From Polyangiaceae bacterium (GTDB lineage: Bacteria > Myxococcota_A > Polyangia > Polyangiales > Polyangiaceae), in assembly GCA_013361525.1 (NCBI GenBank), contig JABFXY010000027.1, forward strand, positions 1 through 64,000: a DNA stretch of 64,000 nucleotides, read 5' to 3'. Under the pieces are notes generated by a model. The model was not told the origin of the DNA, searched no databases, and saw nothing but the letters and a program-made list of their open reading frames with translations. How positions within the stretch are numbered: position 1 is the first letter of the stretch; each line of letters begins with the position of its first letter. Below, in pieces: positions 1 through 10,734 of this stretch. The translations under genes were made by a program, and so were the position numbers.

Positions 1-89
1 CCCTTCGCGAGCGAGGCGCGGAGCGCGAGGCGGGTTTCGGCGTAGGCGGGCAGGGAGGAAGTCGCCGCCAAGGCATTGCGGCAAACGAA

Positions 90-132
90 CGGAGTGGGGT
101 CAGCCCCGAAGGGGCTGGGGGACCCCACTCCG
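90..132 (-). terminator. Strong hairpin downstream of glnA
   Basis: The 12-base arms 90-101 and 121-132 are perfectly complementary. A second 6-bp stem (102-107 with 111-116) sits inside with a GAA loop, leaving a GGGG bulge at 117-120. It lies about 90 nt past the glnA stop codon and has no clear T-run, so it may be a transcript-end stabiliser or a terminator for a convergent gene outside the window. I see no supportable gene in the remainder of bases 1-220. Confidence 0.55.
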
Positions 133-220
133 CCTAGCTCGGCGACTGACGACCCCCCGCCGGAGCCGAAACCCGCCCGCGCAGCCGCGCCGAGCCCTAC
201 GCCGCGCCGCGCCCTACGAA

Positions 221-1630
<1,410 letters not shown>

Positions 1631-1721
1631 GGCATCCTTCCTCTTTCTTTTCTCTTCGACACACACGCACACGCACACAGCCGTCCGAGGCTTCGAGACC
1701 TCGGACGCGGCAGTCTCGAGC

Positions 1722-2126
<405 letters not shown>

Positions 2127-2221
2127 CTACCTAGCGTGCTCTCTGTTTCCGGAGCGTTTCCGCCGAGCTCGCCAAACGAACTCCCGGTCAACGGTGCGAT
2201 CCCCTTCGCAAAGGCAGCTAG

Positions 2222-2243
2222 CCTGGACGGACGCAGGTCCAGG
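2222..2243. promoter_or_regulatory. Inverted repeat in glnB/kinase divergent region
   Basis: CCTGGAC (2222-2228) and GTCCAGG (2237-2243) are perfect 7-bp arms around an 8-base spacer. The element sits in the 252-bp region between divergently transcribed glnB and the Ser/Thr kinase gene, about 35 bp upstream of a -10-like TAGAAT at 2279-2284. It could be an operator; no factor is identified. Confidence 0.35.
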
Positions 2244-2312
2244 TCGCGCTTCACCTAATGTTGAAGGCCGTGACCACGTAGAATAGGCTGCGCTCGCAAG
2301 GCCCACCCCCTG

Positions 2313-4970
2313 ATGGCGTCGACCCAAAAGGCCAAGATTCCGGTCGGTTTCGTCATCGCCGGCAAGTACCGAGTGACCGGTGAGCTCGGCCGTGGCGGGA
2401 TGGCTGCCGTCTACGAGGCCGAGAACGTAGATATCGGCAAGCGCGTGGCGATCAAAGTCCTCGCGCAGGAGCTGATTTCCTCGACGGTCGTCGTCGAGCG
2501 CTTCCTCCGCGAGGCGCGCGCGGTCGCGGCCATTCGCAGCCCGTACATCTGCGACGTCTACGACTCGGGCCGCCTCGAAGACGGCCGGCCGTTCCTGGTG
2601 CTCGAGCTCCTCGAGGGCGAGTCCCTGTACGAGCGGATGGTCCGGGTCGGGCCGATCGACGTCGAGACGACGGTCACGGTGATGGCCCAGACGTGTCGCG
2701 GCCTCACCCGCGCGCACGCAGCCGGCATCGTTCACCGCGATCTGAAGCCGGAGAACATCTTCGTCACCAAGGACGAAGAGGGCGCGCTCCTCTGCAAGAT
2801 CCTCGATTTCGGCCTCGCGAAGTTCTACCAGCCGATGGAAGACGGCGCGGCGCAGGCCCGGCTCACGCGTGAAGGCGCGGTGTTCGGGACGCCCGCGTAC
2901 ATGAGCCCCGAACAGGTGCGCGGACAGGGCGCGGTCGATGCGCGCGCGGATCTCTGGGCGCTCGGCTGCATCACCTACGAGTGCCTGACGGGGCGCACCG
3001 TTTGGTCCACCGAGCAGGGCGTCGCGATGACCTTCGCGCAGATCGCGCAGGGGAACGTCCCCGATCCGCTGACGTTCCGCCCCGACCTGCCAGACTCGTT
3101 CCGCGAGTGGTTCAAGAAGTCGCTGCACAAAGATATCGCGCAGCGCTTCCAGACCCCGAAAGAGTTCGCCGAGGAGCTGATGGTCGCGACGAACGTCGCG
3201 ATGCGAGGCAGCGAGCACTCTTCGGACCTCACCGCGCAGCTCCGCGGCGGCCTGGAGTCGGCGATCTTGTCGCCGCGCGATCGATCGCCGGCGGGCTCGC
3301 GCGCCGGGACGCGACCGAGCCTCGGCGGCACGGCGGCTCCTTCCAGCGCCGGCATCGTGCCGACACCGCTCGCGCACGAGACTTCACCGAACGCACCTTC
3401 CGGCGGCGCAGCAGACATCCCGAGCATCCCGCCCGCGATGAAGGGCGGCGGCGGCGGAAAGCTCCTCCTCACCGTCGGATTTGCGGCGCTCCTCGGGGCG
3501 GGCGGTTACTTCGCCTACCGAACGATGGTTCCGCCCTCGGCGGCGAACGGCACCGCGGCGACGGCCGACGCCGGTACCGAGGCGGCGCCGACGTCGACGG
3601 TGATCGCGTCGACCGACGCGACCGCGACGCCGCTTGCGCACGACACCGGCGGCCTCCCGTTCCGGCCGCTCATCGCCGAAGCACAGGAGATGATCTCGAA
3701 GGGCGACCTCGAAGGAGCCCGCGAGAAGATCCGGCAAGCGACCGACCTCGGCGGGCACTACACGCCGCAGACGTTCGGCCAGCACCTCGACGCGGTGAAG
3801 AACGGCAACAAGGGCGCGCCGAACTGCAAGCTCACCGGCCTCGCCCGCCCGCGCAGCTACGACCTCTTCGAGGAGAAGCCGCGGAGGATCGCGGCCGGCG
3901 CGCCGTCGATCGCGGTCGGCGTCAAAGGCGCGATCGTGGTGTGGACGGAGCCTTCGGACGGTGTCGAGCTCGCGCACGCCGTCGCGCTCGACGAGTCTCT
4001 CCGCGCGCGAACGAAGCCGTTCGTCGTGAGCCCCGAGGGTGAGCTCATCCAGCGCCCGCAGATCTACCCGATGGGGGATCGGTTCCTTCTCACCTACTGG
4101 GACACGCGGCCCCCGAACATCCTGGCGCGGTACCTCGACGCGGACGGACGCATCGAGACCGGGCAAAAGACGATCGCCACGGCACCCGGAGGCGCGAGCT
4201 CGCCGACGGTCACCATGCTCCCCGACAAGAACCTCCTCTTCGTGTGGGTCGAGCCGTCGGACAAGCTGACCGAAGATATCTACGCGCGGAAATTCACGAC
4301 GGATCTCGATCCGATCGGGGAAAAGATTCGGCTGACGGCCTTCACGCCGCGTGTGACGGGCCGGACGCGACCGCGTTTTCCCACCGTCGGCGTCGACGGT
4401 GAAGCCGTCCGCATCACGTACAAGCTCGAGCGCGATCCCGATCGCTTCGTGCAGCACCTGCGCATTCCATTCGCGTCGCTCAACGAGGGCGGGGTGAACG
4501 CGACGGGCATGGGGCCGCGGACACCCGATCGGTTCATCGGCAAAGCCACGCTGGTGAGCAAACCGCGGATGCGAACCGAGCAGCCCACGATGGCCTGCTC
4601 GAGCGAGCGCTGCTTCTCGGTCTGGCACGAGGAAGGCCACGACGGCATTTGGGCCGGCCTCCTGCAAGGCGACGCCGATCCGCTCTTCGCCCGCGAGGTC
4701 GTCCCGAACTCCGGCAAGAACCCCGGCATCGGCACCAACTCCAAGGGCCTGATGCAGGTCTTCTGGTACGAGCGCGGCAAAGGCCTCGTCACCGCCGGGT
4801 TGAACCGCGACGGCATGACCGATGGCTCGACCGTGGCCCGAATGACGTCGGTGGATCGTCCCGCGCCTTCCGTTTCTGCGGGTCTGAAAGACAACGAGTG
4901 GTACGCGGCGTGGACGGACTTCGAAGCAGGGATGGCCGAGGTGTTCGCGGTGCGTGTGGAGTGCAAGTGA
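2313..4970 (+). CDS. Transmembrane Ser/Thr protein kinase with C-terminal propeller-like region
   Basis: An 885-aa Hanks-type kinase. The kinase domain covers about residues 15-290, with glycine loop GRGGMAAVYEA, catalytic HRDLKPEN near residue 140, DFG near 164 and TPAYMSPEQ in the activation segment, so it should be active. A Pro/Ser/Ala linker follows, then one membrane helix near 381-404 (a Lys, then LLLTVGFAALLGAGGYFAY). Residues about 500-885 are probably extracytoplasmic and contain repeated strand-rich units around Trp-Thr and Trp-Val-Glu, suggesting a beta-propeller sensor; that is inference. It is transcribed divergently from glnB and followed one base later by the acetyltransferase gene. 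Confidence 0.9.
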   Translation: MASTQKAKIPVGFVIAGKYRVTGELGRGGMAAVYEAENVDIGKRVAIKVLAQELISSTVVVERFLREARAVAAIRSPYICDVYDSGRLEDGRPFLVLELLEGESLYERMVRVGPIDVETTVTVMAQTCRGLTRAHAAGIVHRDLKPENIFVTKDEEGALLCKILDFGLAKFYQPMEDGAAQARLTREGAVFGTPAYMSPEQVRGQGAVDARADLWALGCITYECLTGRTVWSTEQGVAMTFAQIAQGNVPDPLTFRPDLPDSFREWFKKSLHKDIAQRFQTPKEFAEELMVATNVAMRGSEHSSDLTAQLRGGLESAILSPRDRSPAGSRAGTRPSLGGTAAPSSAGIVPTPLAHETSPNAPSGGAADIPSIPPAMKGGGGGKLLLTVGFAALLGAGGYFAYRTMVPPSAANGTAATADAGTEAAPTSTVIASTDATATPLAHDTGGLPFRPLIAEAQEMISKGDLEGAREKIRQATDLGGHYTPQTFGQHLDAVKNGNKGAPNCKLTGLARPRSYDLFEEKPRRIAAGAPSIAVGVKGAIVVWTEPSDGVELAHAVALDESLRARTKPFVVSPEGELIQRPQIYPMGDRFLLTYWDTRPPNILARYLDADGRIETGQKTIATAPGGASSPTVTMLPDKNLLFVWVEPSDKLTEDIYARKFTTDLDPIGEKIRLTAFTPRVTGRTRPRFPTVGVDGEAVRITYKLERDPDRFVQHLRIPFASLNEGGVNATGMGPRTPDRFIGKATLVSKPRMRTEQPTMACSSERCFSVWHEEGHDGIWAGLLQGDADPLFAREVVPNSGKNPGIGTNSKGLMQVFWYERGKGLVTAGLNRDGMTDGSTVARMTSVDRPAPSVSAGLKDNEWYAAWTDFEAGMAEVFAVRVECK

Positions 4971-4971
4971 C

Positions 4972-5547
4972 GTGCTGACGATCCCGGCGCGGGGCGAGCT
5001 CCACAAGCGGCCCATCGAAACCGAGCGGCTTCTCTTGGTTCCCGTCGATCCCTCGGACGGCCACGAGCTGTGGTTCGCGGTGAACGGATCACGCGCGACG
5101 CTTCAGCGTTGGCTTCCGTGGGTGCAGTACCACACGGATCCCGTCGCCAGCGGTCGCTTCGCCGAAGCCTGCGCGACCGATTGGGATCAAGGCCGCGCCG
5201 TCCGCTTCGTCATCCGCGAGAAGGTGACCGGCACGCTGGTCGGCATCGTCGGCCTCGAGCAATGCGTGCACCTGCACCGCGCGTGCGAGCTCGGGTATTG
5301 GCTGCGCAACGAAGCGCACCGCCGCGGCTACATGACGGAAGCATCGCGCTCGCTGATCGACTTTTCGTTCCGGCGCATGGGTGTCCACCGCGTCCGCGTG
5401 GCCGCCGCCACCGACAACCACCCCTCCCTCGCCGTCATCGCGCGCCTCGGCTTCCGCTTCGAAGGCATCGCGCGCCAAGCCGAATGGTGCGACGGCCGCT
5501 GGCTCGACCACGCCACCTTCGGCCTCCTGGCAACGGATCACGCCTAG
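4972..5547 (+). CDS. GNAT N-acetyltransferase, RimJ/RimL type
   Basis: Predicted acetyl-CoA-dependent N-acetyltransferase of 191 aa. It opens with RPIETERLLLVP, typical of the RimJ/RimL/SpeG group, and has GYWLRNEAHRRGYMTEA as the acetyl-CoA binding motif A. The tail VRVAAATDNHPSLAVIARLGF is the usual motif-B helix. The start is GTG 4972, one base after the kinase stop; an in-frame GTG at 4954 would overlap that gene. The substrate (ribosomal protein or small molecule) cannot be told from sequence. It is probably cotranscribed with the kinase. Confidence 0.88.
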   Translation: MLTIPARGELHKRPIETERLLLVPVDPSDGHELWFAVNGSRATLQRWLPWVQYHTDPVASGRFAEACATDWDQGRAVRFVIREKVTGTLVGIVGLEQCVHLHRACELGYWLRNEAHRRGYMTEASRSLIDFSFRRMGVHRVRVAAATDNHPSLAVIARLGFRFEGIARQAEWCDGRWLDHATFGLLATDHA

Positions 5548-5562
5548 CCGAGCAACAAGACG

Positions 5563-5680
5563 AGAGGGGTCGCCAAGGGCGCCAAGGGCAGAAAGAGGAA
5601 GAGGAGGGTTTGATGATGAGATCGAGAAAAACTCTCGCTCTTCTCCCTCCTCCTCTCTTGGCGCCCTTGGCGACCCCTCT
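5563..5680. repeat. Long intergenic inverted repeat
   Basis: A 24-base arm at 5563-5586 is the exact reverse complement of 5657-5680. Each arm contains two nearly tandem copies of a CGCCAAGG unit. The 70-base interior is purine-rich on the left and pyrimidine-rich on the right, so it can extend the stem imperfectly. It fills most of the gap between the acetyltransferase and the first histidine kinase, leaving the kinase ATG 30 bp away. A second element of similar design lies at 41586-41700. Confidence 0.8.
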
Positions 5681-5710
5681 TCGTTCATTCACGGGGCGAG
5701 CCGGTGAGCG

Positions 5711-7237
<1,527 letters not shown>

Positions 7238-7241
7238 ACCG

Positions 7242-9116
7242 ATGAACGCGGCCGTCTCGTTCTCGAAGCGCATCATCGCGCAGCAATCGCTGCTGACGGT
7301 CGCGACGTTCGCGTCGCTCGCCGCGTTCGTCCCCGCAGTTTTGCGCCCGGACGACAGCATCCTCGGTGAGGTTCTGCTGCGCATCATCGGCATCGGAATC
7401 ATCGCGGCGACGATCACCGCGGGGGCCGTCCATCTTCGGCTCAACCGTCACCGGTACACGATTCGCTCCCTGGCCCTCGGCTCGAAGGCGGTCGAGCCCG
7501 ACGAGATCAACGCGCTCGCGCGGCTGCCGACGCGGCTGCTCATCATCAAGTGGATCATCGAGGGCATCGCGATCACCATCGCCGCGAACGCACGCCCGTC
7601 GCAGCTCGGCGGCGAGGTTGCGCGCGAGCTCGTGCTCCTCGGGATCATGGCGACGCTCGCGACCAGCGTCCCTGCCCTCGTGACCGCGCAGACGACGGTG
7701 GGGCGGCTCATCGAGATCGCGCCGCGCGAAGCCGTCGCCGCGAACCTCGCCGAGCTCGCCGCGCGCGGTGAGCCACGCCGCGTGTCGCGCCGAAACCTCA
7801 CGTTCGCCGTCGTCATTCCTGTCGCGCTCGTCGGCGTGAGCGGCGCGCTCGCGTCGTATGCGCATCTCCGGGCGCTGACGGACGCCAGCCGCCGCGAGAC
7901 CGCGACGATCATCGGCCGCGGCGTGGTCGCAACCGGCGACACACGCGACCACGTCAGCCAGCGCGCCGCTATCGAAGCCGCAAGAAAGCTGGGATACCGC
8001 GTCGCGCTCACCGACGACGAGCTGCGTGAGCAAATCACCCGCGACGAAAAGGACGAATGGCTGCTCGCGCTTCCCCTCGAGCGGGGCAGCGTCACGATCG
8101 CGTTCCCGAGCAAGCTCGGTCTCTACGGATCCGCGCCGCTCGCGGCGGTCGCGGTCGGCGTGGCGCTGCTCGCATTCCTCGTCGCGCGCGTGGTTGCACG
8201 CCTCGTGTCGAGCGATCTCAGCCGCGCGGCCGAACGCCTCCGGACGCTCGGCACGCAGGAGATCCTCGAAGGCAAGCCGGATCCGCGGATCGAGGCGCGC
8301 TTCGAAGTGGTCGGTGAGCTCGCGCGCTCGGCCATGGCGCTGACGGAGCGCTTCCGCGTCTTCGCCGCTGCCCAAGAACGCGCGCTCGAAGCGAAGGAGA
8401 CGGCGCGTCGCATGCGCGGCTTGTTCTTCGCCAGCGTGAGCCACGATCTGAAGAGCCCGCTCAACGCCATCCTCGGCTTCGCGGACTCGATCGATCGGAG
8501 CGAGATGACCGCGGCCCAAAACGAGAGCCTCGATCTCATCGCGAACCGCGGTCGCGAGCTCGTCGCGCTCATCGAGACCATCCTCGACGCCGCGCGCGTC
8601 GAGGCCGGCCAGCTCAAGCTGAGCCGAAAGGTCGTCCCCCTCGCGACCTGGCTCACGCACGCAGCCCGCCTCGGGCGGGAGCTCGCGCAGGAAGCGGGCG
8701 ACCTCAAGGTCGAGGTCGGCGAAGGCCTGCCGCCCACCGATATCGATCCGGTCCACCTGCCCCGCGCGCTCGCGGTCGTGATTGCCCACGCGCTTCGCGC
8801 ACCGACCGCCGACGGATCCGGCGCCCGCGTCACTGTTCGCGCGTCGCTGCCCGCGCGCGAGCGAAGGATCCGCATCGAGATCGATCACGGCAGCACGCTC
8901 GTCACGTCCGCCGAGCTCGCCGCGCTGTTCGCCCGTCAATCGTCGTCGCGCGGGCGCGGATTGACGCTCGGCCTGAGCCTCGCGCGCAGTGTGTTCGAGC
9001 TCCACCAGGGCTCGATCGAGGTCCACGGCGAGCCCGACGGGCCCCCGCTGGTTCTCGCGTATGTGCCGGTGATCGCGAGCCTGCCCCCGCCTCCTGCGCC
9101 GAAGAAGGCTCCCTAA
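7242..9116 (+). CDS. Polytopic histidine kinase with degenerate ATPase domain
   Basis: A 624-aa protein with about six hydrophobic segments in the first 320 residues, two of which flank a short extracytoplasmic loop. A HisKA domain carries HDLKSPLNAILGF near residue 400. The C-terminal region keeps the G2-like GLTLGLSLARSVFELHQG, but the N-box reads RALAVVIAHALRAP with both expected Asn replaced, and the G1 box is reduced to IDHGS. ATP binding is therefore doubtful, and it may be a pseudokinase or a phosphate-accepting partner of the kinase encoded just upstream. Family placement is secure; catalytic inactivity is inference. Confidence 0.88.
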   Translation: MNAAVSFSKRIIAQQSLLTVATFASLAAFVPAVLRPDDSILGEVLLRIIGIGIIAATITAGAVHLRLNRHRYTIRSLALGSKAVEPDEINALARLPTRLLIIKWIIEGIAITIAANARPSQLGGEVARELVLLGIMATLATSVPALVTAQTTVGRLIEIAPREAVAANLAELAARGEPRRVSRRNLTFAVVIPVALVGVSGALASYAHLRALTDASRRETATIIGRGVVATGDTRDHVSQRAAIEAARKLGYRVALTDDELREQITRDEKDEWLLALPLERGSVTIAFPSKLGLYGSAPLAAVAVGVALLAFLVARVVARLVSSDLSRAAERLRTLGTQEILEGKPDPRIEARFEVVGELARSAMALTERFRVFAAAQERALEAKETARRMRGLFFASVSHDLKSPLNAILGFADSIDRSEMTAAQNESLDLIANRGRELVALIETILDAARVEAGQLKLSRKVVPLATWLTHAARLGRELAQEAGDLKVEVGEGLPPTDIDPVHLPRALAVVIAHALRAPTADGSGARVTVRASLPARERRIRIEIDHGSTLVTSAELAALFARQSSSRGRGLTLGLSLARSVFELHQGSIEVHGEPDGPPLVLAYVPVIASLPPPPAPKKAP

Positions 9117-9154
9117 GCGGGGCAATGGGGGTTGCGTTTCGAGAAAAAGCGTCT

Positions 9155-9173
9155 GGTAAACAGATGGTTTACC
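9155..9173. promoter_or_regulatory. Palindrome, candidate TetR operator
   Basis: GGTAAACAGATGGTTTACC has perfect 7-bp arms around a 5-base centre. It is AT-richer than its surroundings and lies 115 bp upstream of the TetR-family gene. Size and symmetry fit a TetR-family dimer site, so autoregulation is plausible but unproven. Confidence 0.5.
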
Positions 9174-9287
9174 TAATGCTTTTCATCGAGATCGAACACC
9201 GACCACGACGGCCTCGACCCCTCAAGCAATCGCGACACTCCCCCAAACACTGCTGACCGCCGGTGACCCACACGGCATACTCCGGCC

Positions 9288-9968
9288 GTGCCCACCCGCT
9301 CTCCCGCCGGAAAGCGCCCTGTCGTTCGTGCCCCCGGCCCGTCCGGTGTTCAGCTCGGAGAAGCCAGCGCCCGCGCCATGATCCTTCAAGGTGCCGCGAC
9401 GGTATTCTCGGAGCGCGGCGTTCGCGCCGTCTCCGTCGAGGACATCCTCAAAGCCGCGGGCATCTCGCGGCGCACGTTCTACCGGCTCTACCAGAGCAAA
9501 GAGGACGTGGTGATGGCGCTCTACCAGCTCGGAACCGACCGGCTGCTCGAAGCTTGCAAGCTCGCGTTGCGAGAGGAGTCGGATCCGGTGCGCCAACTCG
9601 AGCGCTGCATCGACGCGCACCTCAGGAATGCGCGTTCGTTCGGCAGGCTCGTGTTCGTGCTCGGCGGCGACGCCCAGAACCACGAGTCCATCCTCCACGC
9701 GCACCGCATGGAGGTGCACCAAACCTTGGTGTCGTTCCTCTCGTCCGAGACGCCGCAAAACGGCGGAAAGAAGATCGACCCGCTCTTGTTTCGCTCGGTG
9801 CTGCTCGCGCTCGAGGGCGCGACACGCATCATGCTCGAGGAGGACGATGAGGGCCGACACGTCACCGACGCGAGCATCGAGCGTGTGAGGCGCGTCATGA
9901 TGCGCATCGCGACGGCGGCGCTCGCGGGGTCCGGCGCCAGCGTGGCGCCGCTGCCGTTCGCCGAATAG
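9288..9968 (+). CDS. TetR-family transcriptional regulator
   Basis: A 226-aa protein. The helix-turn-helix is at about residues 27-75: AATVFSERGVRAVSVEDIL, then AAGISRRTFYRLYQSKEDVVMALY, the classical TetR signature. The C-terminal ligand and dimer domain is not close to a subgroup I recognise. The start is GTG 9288, about 6 nt after a -10-like CATACT (9276-9281) with no ribosome site, so the message may be leaderless. A 25-aa basic, Pro-rich N-terminal tail precedes the first helix. Its target is unknown; the palindrome upstream is the best operator candidate. Confidence 0.92.
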   Translation: MPTRSPAGKRPVVRAPGPSGVQLGEASARAMILQGAATVFSERGVRAVSVEDILKAAGISRRTFYRLYQSKEDVVMALYQLGTDRLLEACKLALREESDPVRQLERCIDAHLRNARSFGRLVFVLGGDAQNHESILHAHRMEVHQTLVSFLSSETPQNGGKKIDPLLFRSVLLALEGATRIMLEEDDEGRHVTDASIERVRRVMMRIATAALAGSGASVAPLPFAE

Positions 9969-10084
9969 CGATCGATCGTGGCGAGGTGGAACCGCCGCGT
10001 TGGTTCGCCACGCCGCGCGGCTAGCCCACGTCCGGCGAACGCGGCCATGCCCTGCGTCGCACGGAAGTTGCGAGTGCCAGGGGC

Positions 10085-10321
10085 ATGATCTGCCATACGT
10101 GCCACAACGACTACGACAAGAGCTTCGACGTCGTGATCAACGGCTCGAGGTACTCGTTCGACTCGTTCGAATGCGCCATTTTCGCGCTCGCTCCGACCTG
10201 TGCGCATTGCCAATGCCGCGTCGTCGGCCACGGCGTCGAGTCGGACGGCGCGTTTTATTGCTGCGCGAGCTGCGCCCGCAAGGCGGGTGAGGTCGGCGCC
10301 AAAGACCGTCTCGACCGCTGA
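10085..10321 (+). CDS. Small Cys-rich metal-binding protein (prokaryotic metallothionein-like)
   Basis: A 78-aa protein with nine cysteines: CHTC at the N-terminus, one Cys in the phrase SFECAIFALAPTCAHCQC, then YCCASC near the end, plus a GHG His. The second half (CAHCQC, about 15 residues, YCCASCA) has the spacing of SmtA-type prokaryotic metallothioneins, and the N-terminal CxxC with SFDSFEC adds a half-site. Binding of zinc or another soft metal is likely. Metallothionein storage and a zinc-ribbon partner role are both possible. The start is ATG 10085, behind a weak CCAGGGG. Confidence 0.75.
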   Translation: MICHTCHNDYDKSFDVVINGSRYSFDSFECAIFALAPTCAHCQCRVVGHGVESDGAFYCCASCARKAGEVGAKDRLDR

Positions 10322-10370
10322 ACGTTTCGCGCCTGGGTACATGGACGGCGGTCGCCCGTCGTGCGGGGGC

Positions 10371-10386
10371 TTGGCAAGATGTTTGC
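10371..10386 (+). promoter_or_regulatory. Sigma-54 (-24/-12) promoter
   Basis: TTGGCAAGATGTTTGC matches the RpoN consensus closely: GG of the -24 box, exactly ten bases, then GC of the -12 box, with TTGGCA and TTTGC intact. The predicted start of transcription is near 10398, 13 nt before ATG 10411. An RpoN activator would be needed; none is encoded nearby. Confidence 0.7.
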
Positions 10387-10410
10387 CGCTGATTATTCCT
10401 GCGGGCACCC

Positions 10411-10734
10411 ATGGCGACTCAGAAGCGACCCCTGCGAATCCAAGACGCATCGTTGCGTGATGCGGCCGGTCGCCTCGAGAGCTTCACCACCATGGTGAAC
10501 CGCCGGGTCGACGAAATGAGGGCAGCCGAAGATCGCGCCGAAAAGACGCTCGCGCTCTTCGAAGCGGAGGTCGCCGCCAAGCTCGTCGAGAGCGCGGTTT
10601 ACGAGGTGTCGCTGCGGCTCCTGCCGCACGGGGTCGAGTTCGATCCCGCGCGGCAGCTCTCGCTCCGCCTCGGTCGCTTCCGGCGTGAGCTCGCCTCGTT
10701 CGAGGTGAGCTACGGTCCCCTGCCCCGCGCCTGA
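10411..10734 (+). CDS. Conserved-looking small helical protein, unknown function
   Basis: A 107-aa protein, basic at the N-terminus and then mostly helical with acidic/alanine heptad-like stretches (DEMRAAEDRAEKTLALFEAE), so a short coiled coil is likely. The end is strand-like (RRELASFEVSYGPLP). There is no signal peptide and I recognise no family. The gene is supported by its position directly behind a sigma-54 promoter and by coding-like composition. Its 3' end overlaps the convergent PheRS-like gene by 25 bp. Confidence 0.6.
   Translation: MATQKRPLRIQDASLRDAAGRLESFTTMVNRRVDEMRAAEDRAEKTLALFEAEVAAKLVESAVYEVSLRLLPHGVEFDPARQLSLRLGRFRRELASFEVSYGPLPRA

Noticed and set aside
1660..1680. CA-dinucleotide run before glnA, read as an N-terminal CVCVCV extension
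   Set aside because: The ribosome site and family alignment both place the start at ATG 1630.
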